Source: Lepidostoma basale (Eukaryota > Arthropoda > Insecta > Trichoptera > Lepidostomatidae). Taken from it: a DNA stretch of 64,000 nucleotides. The notes under the pieces are model-generated. The model saw only the letters and a program-made list of their open reading frames with translations. It did no database searches and was not told the origin of the DNA. The translations under genes and the position numbers were made by a program. Below, piece after piece: positions 21,890-33,140 of the stretch. Each line of letters starts with the position of its first letter. The first letter of the stretch is position 1. The stretch is from contig JAHDVF020001325.1 in the NCBI GenBank assembly GCA_022606425.2, forward strand, positions 2,046,001-2,110,000, read 5' to 3'.

Positions 21890-22180
21890 GAAATTAAAAT
21901 GATTTGGACATATGGAAAGAATTAATGAAAAAATAACGTTAAAAAAGTATATGTTAACGATGTAAATTGAACTAGAAATAGAATAAAGTTGAGGAAAACG
22001 TGGGACGATTAAATAAATCAAATATTGAATGTCTGTCACGTACGGAGTCGGAAAAATCGTGTTACGTGCATGACACTATATTGAGGAAACAAGAGAAGTA
22101 TGTCAGGAAATAACAGTGAGGCGGTCCATTATTTCTGCCTCTCCCTTCTGAGAGATGGTATGATGGTTAGTTAATTAGTT
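21890..22180 (+). mobile_element. Family A LINE 3' end, decayed
   Basis: Plus-strand copy with MERINEK-type codons, GGAAAACGTGGGACGATTAA (WHDQIN equivalent), CGGTCCATTATTTCTGCCT and a final GATGGTTAGTTAATTAG tail. Many stops. Confidence 0.75.
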
Positions 22181-22884
22181 TTTTTTCTACTTACTATTCC
22201 ACCTATTTCATATGTGATTTCAATAAAATAAATGTAATCGTCAATCCATTTCTCTTATGGGTACACGACGTTGCTTCAATTTACAAGACTTTTGTTCATT
22301 TTTCTCCTTCCAGCGAGATCCGCTGCTCTCACGATCACACTTTCTCGGTTTTTATACACGTGGTACTTACGGCTACAGCGTGCAGCGGGAAACAAGAGTC
22401 GAAACAAAACAGATGATCTAAATAAAAACATAATTTATGTTACGATTTTATGATACACCCAAAGACAAGTTAAATATCTTTGGATTCACAATACAAAGAC
22501 GCGAACGCGGGGTACTATATCAGCGAGTATTGTATAAAAAAATGTGATTTATTTTTATAGTCCCAGAATATGTTCATACACGTAATAACTTACTCCAGAT
22601 CGGTAGGTGTAGGGCGGGCCTGTAGCGTGATTAATGGTTGTCTCCTTTCATTCCTAACTTAAGATGTAATACCGTAATCTATTTGAATTTGCATGAGCAC
22701 ACCTTCGTATCGATCACAATATTCCACGCGTCCATCTGTTGCATTATGGAGCTAACTATAATTATAAATTACAAATGAATATATTCATTTTAAATTTATA
22801 ACTCTCTTTCGAAACAATTGAAAACTGCAGCACACATTATTTATTGAGTATTACAATAAATATCGAATTGATTTTACAAAAATC
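22181..22884. other. No gene recognised
   Basis: AT-rich with a small GC-richer patch at 22310-22400. No coding support. Confidence 0.5.
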
Positions 22885-23060
22885 ATTATATCTATCTGGC
22901 AAGACACTACGCAATAGAATTAAAAACTCAAGGATAAGGGAAATATGCGAGGTCGAGGATGTCGTTAGGTGGAGGAGGCAAAGGGGAACATACTGGTGTG
23001 AACAAGTGAGAAAAATGGATACATTCAGACTCCCTCTCATTGTGTTGCAAATGCGAACTT
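22885..23060 (+). mobile_element. Family B LINE internal fragment
   Basis: Plus strand reads GKTLRNRIKNSRIREICEVE, DVVRWRRQRGTYW and QVRKMDTFRLPLIVL, ending before the GRPPKRW segment. Joined directly to family C. Confidence 0.8.
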
Positions 23061-23077
23061 TTTTAAAGCTCAGTAAA

Positions 23078-23620
23078 AAAAATACAAATCAAGTTTTAGC
23101 CTCCTTGAAAATTTTTCGCCAAGCTCTCGAATCTGCGCCTTTTGATCCCAGCAGTCCGATTCACTAGCCAAATCAGCCAGAACATTGTCCGTTAGGTGCT
23201 GTCTAGGCCTTCCTAATGGTCTTACTTCAGTCGTTCTAGACGCGTACAGGGTCTTGATTGCTCAGGTCTCTTCGGCTCGGCATACGTGCCCAATCCATGA
23301 TAGGCGACCGGCTCTCATGGTGCTCATTATAAGGGGCTGCTGGGTCATCGGACGTATCTCTTGGTTGGTCCTATGCCTCCAAGTTCCCGCTGCAACACCG
23401 GGTCTGGATCCTAGGATCATTCTAAGTATTCTATTCTCAAACCAGTAGATTCTTTGTTGTTCTTTTAGAGTCAATCCACGACCCAGAAGCATATGTCACC
23501 ACTGGCTTGATGATGGTGTTATAAATACGCAGCTTGGTGTTTCTGGATAGAAGCTTGGACTTTAGGAACGTTCGCAAGGATTTTAGTAACGTTCGCAAGG
23601 CTGCAGCTCGTAGGCCTTTT
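23078..23620 (-). mobile_element. Family C LINE C-terminal end
   Basis: Minus strand reads SRNTKLRIYNTIIKP, LTLKEQQRIYWFENRILRMI, RRAGRLSWIGHVCRAEET-like codons and RPLGRPRQHLTDNVLADLA-type codons. It is longer than the copy at 14546-14945 and has frameshifts and a decayed 3' end. Confidence 0.8.
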
Positions 23621-23659
23621 TGGAATTCTACTACATACTTAACATTTCTACAAATGCTT

Positions 23660-23900
23660 GTAAAATATATTACTTAATTGATGGTTAAGGTGTTAACTCT
23701 GTGGAATTCTACAATAATTTGGAATACAATTGTTAACACTGTTTAATCTGCTTTTATTTATAGAAATATTTACAGAATAAAAATATTATACACATAATGT
23801 TTCGGTAGTGACCTGATTACATTATAAATATACACCTGAGCATGGAGGGAGTCACCTCCGAAATGTATGTTGTAAAATATTTTTATTCTGGGAAAATTTT
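23660..23900. repeat. Dispersed repeat with GGAGG/CCTCC hairpin
   Basis: CTGAGCATGGAGG (23836-23848), CCTCC (23855-23859), then GAAATGTATG. Flanked by AGAATAAAAATATTAT/AAATATTTTTATTCTG as an inverted pair (23773-23788 and 23876-23891). GTTAACTCTGTGGAATTC at 23692 recurs in other repeats. Confidence 0.55.
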
Positions 23901-23959
23901 TGAAAATGATCTTTTCCAAAATAAATATATATTTGAAATTTTTCAATCAACATTTTTTT

Positions 23960-24040
23960 TTTAATCACGGTGGTGTTTCACGGCATGTTATAGTAACATA
24001 CCTTCTAGCAGGGTATGTCCCACCGTGGCGCTTTAATTTT
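23960..24040. repeat. Imperfect inverted repeat
   Basis: CACGGTGGTG near 23964 pairs with CCCACCGTGG near 24018; an inner arm GGTATGT/ACATACC is also present. A small foldback element of unknown family. Confidence 0.55.
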
Positions 24041-24784
24041 TTCGAGTTCCTAAATAATCATGATGTGTTCATAAATAATAATTTGTTTTTCATATTACGA
24101 TTTATAAACCGCTGGTGGGAGTGGATTGCGTATAGCATTATCGTCAAAATCAACATCATTAGCTACTTGTTACAGAACGTTTAGCGATAATTCCAATTAA
24201 TTAGGAGAGATCTGACACCACCGTCCACCAGCGGACTCCAATCAAAGTCGGCGGGTCAGGCCAGCCGTCGGGCGGCTTAAGTGTTCAATCTTTATTGTGC
24301 CGAGTTCCTCGATTTATGTTCGTCTCGTATCAAAAAGTGAACGTAAATCTCGCCTACCGATAATAATGTGGGAGCTAAGCCTGTGCGTCAATTGGTACCT
24401 GAAGTTCCGCACAGGCGGGATACCGCAATTCGAAAAACGATTCTCTTAACCCTTGGTTGTATCATGGTGTAGTAAATTTACTACAAACCGAATAATCTAT
24501 TAATATTTGTATAGAATATTTGAAATTCTTACGTATTCTTATTTTACGCTAAACTCTACATTCCCACTTACCTAGTAAGGTACACAAGCCGTCGCTAGAA
24601 GCTCGTTTACAGAAACAAATCAAACTTACTTTGACATTAATTGGTTGACGGTTGACCTATTTCGATTACTGCTAGTTTATCAGACATATTTTGAGTTAAA
24701 AAAAAGTTTTTTCAAATAAATAAATGATGGCTATATTACCAAGTGATTATTTATATTATGGTCAATCTTTTACTGTATTTAATC
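24041..24784. other. No gene; GC-richer 24190-24440
   Basis: 24190-24440 is GC-richer (for example GTCGGCGGGTCAGGCC), without an ORF and without a match inside the window. Possibly conserved host non-coding DNA. Confidence 0.4.
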
Positions 24785-25205
24785 TTCTTCTTTCGGTGCC
24801 GTGTCAAGTCCCCACAACGTTGGCCATCACTACAGCAAAAGCATATCTATCCTGCACCATTTCGAACAGGTTCTGAACTCTTGTTATTCCTGTGCACTCT
24901 TTGATGTTCTGCAGCCAGGACAGCTGCCTTCTACCAACTCCCCGACGTCCCTCTACTTTAGCTATTAATATCAGTCGAAGGAGGTGGTATTTTTCTCCCC
25001 TTAGCACATGACCCAAATATGAGACCTTTCTAATTTTCACACTTGACAACAGCTATTGGCTATCTATTGGCTCTGGCTCTCTGCAGTACGTCTGCATTAC
25101 TTACCCTATCGGTCCACGATATACGGAGCATTCTGGGGTATATCCATATTTCGAGCGCTTCCAACCGGTTCATTATATTCACTTTCGAGTCCAGGTATAC
25201 AATAT
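24785..25205 (-). mobile_element. Family F LINE C-terminal end
   Basis: Minus strand reads EALEIWIYPRMLRISWTDRV, VSYLGHVLRGEKYHLLRLIL, EGRRGVGRRQLSWLQNIKE and NLFEMVQDRYAFAVVMANV. One frameshift near 25030. Same C-terminal layout as the other LINE ends. 5'-truncated. Confidence 0.85.
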
Positions 25206-26244
25206 ATACTGTATATAATAATAAAATATATTATGAAATTCTGATTTCATGTGCACTTGCTACAAACACATTTTAAATGTATATAAATAAACAAAAAAAA
25301 TTTAAACCATCCACCATTTTTTGTTTGCCATATCCTTAACTGTCAAATCGTTATATTTTTATACAATTATGGATTAAATATTAATTTCAAAGCTTTATGT
25401 GCCAAGTTTCTGATGACTGACTCTACGTAAATTCGCAATATCTGAGAAATAAAGACTAGGCTGTTCATTAAGCTTATCGTAACAAAGCACTCGGTAAGGT
25501 TTTACTTTGTGTCTATCGTCCGTAGCCCCTATAGCCCGTAGCCCGTAGCCTATTATAATAGCCCGTCGTCTGTAAACCTGGACCGATACCCTCCCACAGA
25601 AGAAACAACAATAAAATAATTAAAGTCTGCTTATAAAGATAGCGGGAAACTGTTTTTGTTGAATTAAGTTCTTCATCGGACGTTCCATTTAATCAGTTGG
25701 TATAAAACTAACTCTTAAATTATTATAAGCCGATTCTACTTCTAATGAACTTGTATCGCCAAGATTAATTAAAAACCGTTTCAACTTAACAGGTTACCGT
25801 TTTATATTTTAAATATCTAGAGCATCTAACTTAGGTTAATTTAGATTTAAAAAAAACTATTTATTCCACTATTAAGTTGATTTTCCTCGATATACTCGTA
25901 TGTTGAATTTTTATTTAATTATATATTTTTTCTTCTATGTTCGCCATACTTTGTGTTGTAGATGTTTTATATTTTTCTGAATTTGCAAAACACCTCATTA
26001 GAAAGATCATTCATTTAATAAAGATAATGGCGTTGAAATTTTGCATGTTAACAATAGAAATATAACTTTGAACAATCTCGACATTTTAGAAATTAAAAAA
26101 GCAATTAAAAATTAAGAAAATATTATATAGAATCAAATAAATTTAACGTCAAATCTAATCTTTGATTTATTTCCTTTGTTGTAAATTAATACCGTTAACC
26201 CCAATAAGAACTTTAAATTATTATTTAAATTTTAAAATTAATTC
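25206..26244. other. No gene; small TAGCCCG repeats
   Basis: AT-rich except for a cluster of TAGCCCG words at 25522-25562 (GTAGCCCGTAGCC and similar). Nothing else recognised. Confidence 0.5.
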
Positions 26245-28809
26245 ATAATATTTGTTATACTTGGACTTGGACTTGGATCTTCTGGCTTACAGAGGTTCAG
26301 CTCATGTGGCTATTCCTCTTACGTCTGATGGGAACATTGTTGGAAGGTGATTTGGTGGGTTGTTAGTTTATTCGGGGGCATGATTTGTGTGGCCCGGAGT
26401 GTTCCTCTGAAGGAGAATCGATTTTGGGCGCTTGTGGCGGCTGGAAGTGTTTGGGTCGTAATTAGAGAGGTCTTTTATTGTGGGGTTGGGATGTGAAGGG
26501 AGTCCTTTGTAAAAACGTTCGGCAAGTTTCAGAATGAATTCATCTATCATCGGGATTCCCGATTCTAGGTGCAGTTGTGTAATCCTGGTCCATGAAGGCG
26601 CACCAAGCGATAAACGGATAGCCTTATTTTGCAGGATTTGGAGTTTTTGTATGTGACTCGAAGCTGCATAGCCCCAGATTGGGGCTGCATAAGTGAAGAT
26701 CGGCCTTATAACCGTTTTGTATATCAGGAGTTTATTGTCGATGCTTAGTTTACTGTTTCTTGCTAACATTGGGTAGAGGGCTGAGATTGCTTTTGACGCG
26801 GCTTTGACTTTATTTGTAATGTGTGGCCTCCATGTCAGCTTAGAATCCAAGGTAACCCCAAGGTATTTGATTGTTTTGGTCCAAGGAACGTCTTGGCCGA
26901 ACATTTTTATGTTGGGAATGTTTGGAGGAATGTGTCTTTTACTGAAAAGGGTCGCTGCGCTTTTACTCGGATTGATGGTAATGCGCCAGTTTCTGCACCA
27001 CACCTCTAGCACATCGGCCTGTTTTTGCACCCTGCGGGTCGCGAGAAGCGGCCTTTTAGCACTGGAGATGATGCCCGTATCGTCAGCGAATTGGGCAATG
27101 TGGGTGTTCTGATCTCGGGGAAGAGGGATATCACTGCAGTAGATGTTGAACAGAGTAGGAGCCATTACTGAACCTTGGGGAACTCCTGCTCTGATAGGGC
27201 GTACAAGGGATTTGGCCTTGTTGATTTTGACGCTGAAAAGGCGATCGGACAGAAAGCTGGCTATGAGTTGAATCATAGGCAGTGGGATGTTTGCTTTTCC
27301 CATTTTGTATAACAGGCCGGTGTGCCAGACGCGGTCGAATGCTTTACTGACATCTAGGGAAAAGAAAGTGGTGAATTTGCGCGTGTTAAAGTTTGTGGCA
27401 ATAAGTTCAACTACACGAAGTAGCTGATGTTGTGTGGAGTGTTGGGCACGGAAACCGTGTTGAAAATCTGGAATGGTACTCTGTTCGTGAAGTGTTGTTT
27501 TGAGTCTTGATTGTATGAGTTTTTCCAACAATTTACCAGTGCAAGGAAGAAGACTAATTGGTCTATGATTTGAAGGAGCTGTTGGGTCCTTGCCTGGCTT
27601 GGGAAGAAGGATAACGTCTGCGATTTTGTAGGGTTTCGGGAAGTATCGGAGTCTAAGGGATGCGTTGAAGATCGCTGTCAGGGCACAGATGCCTTTGAGA
27701 GGGAGAGATTTGAGAATTTTGTTAGATATTGAGTCAGGACCTGGTGATTTGCGGGTATTATGATATTTTATTTGTTGTTTCACCTCTCTAGGTGAGGTGA
27801 ATGGGATTGGTGGGGATGAAGGAGTTTTGGCTAAGAGTTGTGAAACGTGAGATTCGATCGAGGCCACGAATAATGGATTGTCATGTTCGTTATTTGTCGT
27901 GAATTGATCTTCTAGGCTCGATGCAAATGTTTCTGCCCTGTCGGCGTCGGAGTACACTAATCCATTTGGACCTTGTAACGGTGTGATTCTTGAGTGGGGT
28001 TTGCGAAGATTTTTGGATAATTTCCAGAAGGCTGTCTTGTCGTCATCGTTTAATGACTCTAGATAATCCATCCAGCGGTCATTGCGTAAGTCGGTGATGG
28101 CTTTTTTGACGTCAATGTTTAGTTTGTTGAGAAGTGTTTTATCCTGAGGTTGTCGATATTTTTGCCATCTTTTTCTAATGGTATTTTTGTGGCGTATTAT
28201 CTGTTGGATATCGGCAGGTAGATTTGGTCTGTATATGTCGTTGTCTACAACTGTGGTTGCATTTTTTAGAGCAGTCTGTAGGATAAATGTCATTTCATTC
28301 GTGACCTGATCGAGAGATTCTGGGTCTGGAATTTTTGTTGGGATTTTGATCATTTCGTGGATGATTTCGGGAAGAGAATACCAATTAATTTTATTTCTGG
28401 TGGGGAAATGGGGGTCACGGTGGAATGGTTCATCAGAGATGTAGATAAGTATAGGGATATGATCAGAGGATAGTTCGTCTACTACCTGTAGGGTGAGAGG
28501 GAGGGTAAAGTTTTTAGTCATGACAATATCGATGACGTCCGGGGAATGTTTTGGATTTTTATTGAAAATTGTCGGAGTATCGGGAGCTGTGATGAATATG
28601 TCTGGTCGATTTTGGAAATAGTCGAAAAGATCTTTGCCTTTCTTATTATCTTTGAAACTGTGCCAGGCGCCATGTTTGGAATTTAGGTCTCCAGCTAGGA
28701 CTGTGGGAATGTTTTCGAAGAAAATATCGTCCAGTTCTATTGGAGTGAATCGTCTACGAGGTGGAGAGTAGGCGGAAATGAATTTAAGGGGACCATAATA
28801 TTTGTTATA
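26245..28809 (-). mobile_element. Jockey-clade LINE, 5'-truncated, with perfect 15-bp TSD
   Basis: ATAATATTTGTTATA occurs exactly at 26245-26259 and 28795-28809. The element (26260-28794) ends 3' with AAGTCCAAGTCC-type repeats (complement of 26261-26280) and no poly-A. It keeps an intact reading frame for the endonuclease C-terminal half, the full RT and the C-terminus. ORF1 and the endonuclease N-terminus are missing. The absence of mutations in a 2.4-kb frame and the perfect TSD indicate a recent insertion. Short 3' pieces of the same family are at 10688-10737, 57618-57763 and 61488-61545. Confidence 0.97.
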
Positions 28810-28830
28810 ACAAAAGCATAAACGTTCCAA
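26368..28830 (-). CDS. Jockey ORF2 (partial endonuclease, complete reverse transcriptase)
   Basis: 820 residues, uninterrupted. Endonuclease C-terminal half: GDLNSKHGAWHS (47-58), PDVIDIV (97-103), SSDHIPI (121-127). Reverse transcriptase: KSPGPD (361-366), LPKPGKDP (409-416), SLDVSKAFD with catalytic Asp (491-499), GVPQGS (549-554), FADD catalytic box (581-584), followed by a YLGVTLDSKLTW thumb motif. In the family these domains nick DNA and copy the RNA at the nick (target-primed reverse transcription). The first 12 residues (MERLCFCYNKYY) are not element-derived: they are translated from flanking DNA and the TSD, and element sequence starts at GPLKFISAYSPP. The missing endonuclease N-terminus makes it non-autonomous. 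No promoter is evident. Confidence 0.95.
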   Translation of the reverse strand: MERLCFCYNKYYGPLKFISAYSPPRRRFTPIELDDIFFENIPTVLAGDLNSKHGAWHSFKDNKKGKDLFDYFQNRPDIFITAPDTPTIFNKNPKHSPDVIDIVMTKNFTLPLTLQVVDELSSDHIPILIYISDEPFHRDPHFPTRNKINWYSLPEIIHEMIKIPTKIPDPESLDQVTNEMTFILQTALKNATTVVDNDIYRPNLPADIQQIIRHKNTIRKRWQKYRQPQDKTLLNKLNIDVKKAITDLRNDRWMDYLESLNDDDKTAFWKLSKNLRKPHSRITPLQGPNGLVYSDADRAETFASSLEDQFTTNNEHDNPLFVASIESHVSQLLAKTPSSPPIPFTSPREVKQQIKYHNTRKSPGPDSISNKILKSLPLKGICALTAIFNASLRLRYFPKPYKIADVILLPKPGKDPTAPSNHRPISLLPCTGKLLEKLIQSRLKTTLHEQSTIPDFQHGFRAQHSTQHQLLRVVELIATNFNTRKFTTFFSLDVSKAFDRVWHTGLLYKMGKANIPLPMIQLIASFLSDRLFSVKINKAKSLVRPIRAGVPQGSVMAPTLFNIYCSDIPLPRDQNTHIAQFADDTGIISSAKRPLLATRRVQKQADVLEVWCRNWRITINPSKSAATLFSKRHIPPNIPNIKMFGQDVPWTKTIKYLGVTLDSKLTWRPHITNKVKAASKAISALYPMLARNSKLSIDNKLLIYKTVIRPIFTYAAPIWGYAASSHIQKLQILQNKAIRLSLGAPSWTRITQLHLESGIPMIDEFILKLAERFYKGLPSHPNPTIKDLSNYDPNTSSRHKRPKSILLQRNTPGHTNHAPE

Positions 28831-28879
28831 AATAAATCTTTATAAAATCTGTCAAAACTGCTCATATTTATAAACAATT

Positions 28880-28990
28880 TTAAATATCTATATAATATCA
28901 CTGAGGAAGGACCGGGTGGTCCGAAACGTGTTCGGAATTCCATAGTGTTAAGGTGGTGGAAAATAAGCAATATAAAACATTAAAAAAATA
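28880..28990 (+). repeat. Dispersed repeat with hammerhead-like hairpin
   Basis: CTGAGGA (28901-28907), stem GGACC/GGTCC (28909-28913 and 28918-28922), then GAAACGTGTTC. Followed by GGAATTCCATAGTGTTAA, the complement of the word seen at 7775 and 31740. Confidence 0.65.
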
Positions 28991-29077
28991 ATAACTACTA
29001 AACATTGGAAATATCATCGTGAACCAAAACAACGAATAAACGTCTCAAAATCTTGCTTTTTTATTTTTACGAGTTTC

Positions 29078-29175
29078 AAAAAGGAGACTGCAACGATCTC
29101 CGAAACGTCGGTCGAAGAAGATAACAAAATTACTAAAAAACCCATTGCTACAAATCGCGAAAATCTACGCGCTTA
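29078..29175 (+). repeat. Dispersed repeat with GAAACGTCGG hairpin
   Basis: GGAGACTGCAACGATCTCC, CGAAACGTCGGTCGA and AAAATCTACGC, as in the copy at 20390-20520. Confidence 0.7.
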
Positions 29176-29839
29176 TAGTTAAAATATGGTTTACTTCTTA
29201 TTTATAATAGTACTTCGGATGGTAAGCCTTTTTACACATAGATAAATGATCCAATCGCCAGTTTCGAGCCATAATTCTTACGCATTCAAAGGCAAAATTA
29301 ATTGTCTACCGCCTGTGTTGCGAAACTCGTAATAATGAAGCATTTTGTCGTATCTGCGTTCAACGAGTGTGTACTGCAAGTAGATTTATGGATAATACGC
29401 TGCAATAAATTAGGAATTTACAGTCTCTGTCGTAAAATTTCCACCACAATACTTTGGATAATTGATACTTATTCTCATCGAGTTTTCTCCTATAACCGTT
29501 CTCGTATTGCAGGATTCACTTATTCAATTATTTGAACACAAAAATATAGTCCTGGTGTACTTATCCTGGAATAAGTAGATTAATTATCGTATGATTTTTA
29601 TATAATTTTTGTATTTTTAAATAAATTAATAGAACATGTGATGCATTTTAAGTACTTATAGTAGGTGTTGATCTATCATATCAAGCTGCAGTCACATCTA
29701 GGAAGAATTAAGAGAACTAACAAACAAAGCCGTTGTGGCTGGATGCTTGAAAAATGCTGTTTGGAAAAACTTAAATATGCTGAAGAGAGAACAAAATACG
29801 AATCAACAAAACCTGCCTTCAGCATATAATGACATAAGA
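29176..29839. other. No gene recognised
   Basis: AT-rich. 29700-29840 reads weakly like a decayed LINE upstream part (IKSLEKS) joined to the family B copy that follows. Confidence 0.4.
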
Positions 29840-30155
29840 AATGAGGGCTGCACTATAAGAATAAAAAGTCTTGAAAAATCACAGAAATGAGGATTCGCCG
29901 AACCATTGCGGGAACGACACATCGAAACAAGGAAGATCTGCGATATCGCAGATGTTACTGGAGAAACCATGTGGAGAGAGTGTGTCCTGAAAGAATGATA
30001 AATAAAGCGGCAAATAAAGTACCAATAGGCAATCAGCCTCCAGGAAAACCACCCAAAAGATGGGGAGACAGCTCGACATCTACATCACAGAAACGGCCTG
30101 GAAAAAACAGGAAATAACAGGACACACTCATAAGTAAAGCAGAAGAAGAAGATGA
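29840..30155 (+). mobile_element. Family B-like LINE C-terminal end
   Basis: Plus strand reads MRIRRTIAGTTHRNKEDLRY, YWRNHVERVCPERMI, NQPPGKPPKRWGDSSTSTSQ and a GAAGAAGAAGATGATG tail. It has an internal deletion compared with other B copies, removing the ICEVEDVVRW segment. Confidence 0.8.
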
Positions 30156-30309
30156 TGATTTTTATATTAATAAAAACACTTTTTTGAATATTTTTTTAAT
30201 GATAAGAAAATTATAATGAGTCATAATATTGATTATATGCATTGGTATTTGTGAATTGGAATGTTGTTATATATTTCAAGATTTTTAGGAATTTCAAATA
30301 TGCATATCA

Positions 30310-30465
30310 ATGAGAGTACCTGGAGGACCTGTTGGTGGACGGGCGCTGCTCATCATATGCAGATTTCAAAAGAGCCGCACAAGACAGGGAAGAATGGAAG
30401 AGAAGAATAGAGGAAATTGCTGCAAACCAATCCCAGGATTGAAACCAGAGAGAGAGAGAGAGAGA
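30310..30465 (+). mobile_element. Family D LINE C-terminal end
   Basis: Plus strand reads YLEDLLVDGRCSSYADFKRA, AQDREEWKRRIEEIAANQSQ and a stop, then a GA microsatellite tail (30449-30464). Sister copy at 40497-40880 (-). Confidence 0.85.
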
Positions 30466-30775
30466 TATCAATGAAAGCGAAGACGGCCCGGCCGTATAAA
30501 CATATGGAGCGCATGGATGTAGAAATAATGGTTAAGAAAGTATACGTTCATGATGTGAATGGAGTACGGAGTCGAGGCAGACCGAGGAAAACATGGCATG
30601 ACCAAATTTATCAAATTTTAAAGGTTGGTCATGTTAGAAGTTGGAAGAATGTATGGATGTGGAGGAAGCTAGAGAGGTGTGCCAGGATAGAGTAGTGTGG
30701 CGGTCCATTATCTCTGCCTACCCCTGCGGGGAAACGGCGTGATTGTTTGTTTGTTTGTTTTTGTTTGTTCAAATA
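30466..30775 (+). mobile_element. Family A LINE 3' end with internal deletion
   Basis: Starts with SMKAKTAR-type codons, jumps to HMERMDVEIMVKKVYVHDVN, then GVRSRGRPRKTWHDQIYQIL and CGGTCCATTATCTCTGCC, ending GGGGAAACGGCGTGATTG and a TTTG tail. About 260 bp between AKTA and HMERM is missing. Confidence 0.85.
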
Positions 30776-31454
30776 TACATTCACGAAGATGATGCATCTT
30801 AATTTATAAAGATAAACACTCGAAACGATCTATTTACATACGTGCTTAATACAGATTCCACATTGACGTGTGATATGTGAATTGCATACTGATCCGCTGG
30901 TGTTTGAACTGCTTTGCTGTTTGAGAGGCTAGACCCGTTTAATTAAATGCAAAATCTTCGAATCCGGTTTGAGCCACTCCATTTCAATAGTATGATCCAA
31001 CCGTTATAATTGTATCTGTCTTTGAACAACAATGAGGCTCGGCACCCGCAATTCGGATCCCATTCTGATTCACCAGGATGTGATGTAAGAACGGTCCGAT
31101 GGCTTACCTCACTCTTAGAGACCATATTATTCATGAATACGTATAACATACCTGCATTTCTTTCTCTAAGATTTTTTTTTAGGTCGATAAAAAGTTTTTA
31201 GGCTAAGATCATACCGAAATAATATGCTTAGTGTTAAGCTAGCTTATCCATAGATTCACGTAGAGTAGCGCGAAGCGTGCAGTGTGGCCACGTTGAGAGA
31301 ATGCTGCGTGTTAGTTCGATCAGTTTATTGTTGCCTGGGTAATGTGTAAAATCTAATTATAAATTATATACTAGTACAATTAAATTCATATTTTCTAAAT
31401 GTTTACTTTAGTTAATTAACGTATATCGCAATTATAGGAAATCACAAAAAGGTA
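30776..31454. other. No gene recognised
   Basis: AT-rich, with a mixed-composition patch at 30930-31120. No exon-like segment. Confidence 0.5.
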
Positions 31455-31590
31455 TTGTTACCCTTATAAAACTCCGTTTGGAGAAAAACCGGTTAATAGT
31501 TTTAAAAAAGTAAAATGATGTGGTGTTGAAATAAAATTTAATTTATTTCTGTAAACATGATACCACAAATCAAGTGCTTTACACGAAAGT
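31455..31590 (+). repeat. Decayed sister of the 2046 repeat
   Basis: ACTCCGTTTGGAG hairpin followed by AAAAACCGGTTAATAG, then the shared AAGTGCTTTACACGAAAG. The GAAA box is mutated to AAAA. Confidence 0.6.
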
Positions 31591-31699
31591 AAATGTAATT
31601 AATGTATTTTATCCATTACTAATAAAATTAAACATTTAAGGAAGTGACGATTAAACTTACAGCATGCATCATTGTTCTCGGCCTAAGTTACGTTCGTTT

Positions 31700-31880
31700 T
31701 AATATTATAAAAGGTTGTTAAACTTATTGAACACTAAGGCATTAACACTGTGGAATTCCATCGTAATATACTTAGGAAATTGAAAATAAATTTGTTTAAT
31801 CCACAAAATATTTAAAAAATATTTAAAAACACGACATGTTCAACATGTTGACAATCTTCAGATGTAAAAATATAATATAA
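31700..31880. repeat. Dispersed repeat fragment
   Basis: GGCATTAACACTGTGGAATTC at 31728 followed by ACGACATGTTCAACATGTTG (palindromic) and CAATCTTCAGATG, which resembles the tails of the hairpin repeats. Confidence 0.45.
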
Positions 31881-33044
31881 TAAAAACTAAACAATGAAAG
31901 ACGCATATAAAAAAAACGTATTTAAAATTCATAACAATAATTTAAATTGAAAAATTAACCTGGGCTATTTATACTAATAACTATTTTTTATCAGTAAGAA
32001 CTAATAAATAATATTAAACAATAATAATACATGATGATAATATAAAAAAATATAAAATTGTAATTTAGAAAAAACATACCCGTACATTTGTTCTTAAACT
32101 GTCTATTATATATGCACACATAATTTATGGTATGACAAGTTTGTTTGTTTTTTAGAACCTAACCAGTTTCCAATAAACAAATACTTTGGTGATTATATTA
32201 GTGTTAAAAAACAAATTATATTAGTGATTTAATTTTATTTATTTACGTTCATTTTACTTATTCTTTTGTGATTCATCATTCATAAAAATTTCATTTCTCA
32301 AATATCCATAATAATTTATATAAATGTTAGATAATTCTGTTCGAAATATGAATATTCCTTAGAAACCGTACTTTAATTGCTAAAACCTTATTTATTATGT
32401 AAATCTTAAAGTCCCATTATATATTCTCAGTAAAATTCCCAGCCTTTATCTTTCGTATAAACTTACTTTATAATTCGGCTTTAATAATGTACATATTCCC
32501 CTTTATATATATTATAATACATACATATATACAGCAGTGTTACTTTTAATATTTCTATTCTTCAATTCAATTTGTTATACAACTAACTTCAAGCTATACG
32601 TAAACTGCAGTATACGCTTCCAGCGATTTATCTGCTTTATCATTAAAACCGCAATACGATTTTTCTTTGCCCATTTGTGTATGAAAGTTCAAATTAATCT
32701 TTTCGAAGTATTCTTGCGCCTGAGTAATGGCCCGAGGATTGTAGGAAGCGGTTCAGAGCCTATAATCTGCGAGTCTGCTGCCAATTCAGCGAGCCAATTT
32801 GCTTCCGAGACCAGAACCTTATTGTTTGTGCTTACACACTCGCTTGTTTTCTTTTGCAAGCTCTCTAAACCTGTATTTCATGAATACGAATTCATATGCA
32901 AGCATACCTACGGTTTGTTAAGATATTTAGTATAAATCTACAGATCCTGGGTATTAGAAATTTGCACGTTCTAGTACATACGGAGAGCAACACATTCGGC
33001 TCTTGATCTAAGGAACTAGGGTAATCCAGGATATTTATTGTGTT
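31881..33044. other. No gene recognised
   Basis: AT-rich. A 132-codon open frame (32537-32935 +) starts with a hydrophobic stretch, but codon content is poor and no family is recognised. I do not support it as a gene. Confidence 0.45.
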
Positions 33045-33140
33045 TTTAACAGTGTTGTAAAAATCCATATTAAATAATTTGTTATGGATGAAGACTGCAG
33101 TATTCTAAAAGTTTTATGGAAATGGCATGTTTCGTCATTT
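33045..33140 (+). repeat. CGTCTG foldback family, left-arm half copy
   Basis: TCCATATTAAATAATTTG, AAAAGTTTTATGGAAATGGC and ATGTTTCGTCA follow the order of the left arm at 37500-37585. Confidence 0.55.

Noticed and set aside
26804..27112. Plus-strand ORF inside the Jockey element
   Set aside because: Antisense shadow of the RT coding region.
32537..32935. 132-codon open frame
   Set aside because: Random-looking composition, no recognised domain, no splice or promoter support.
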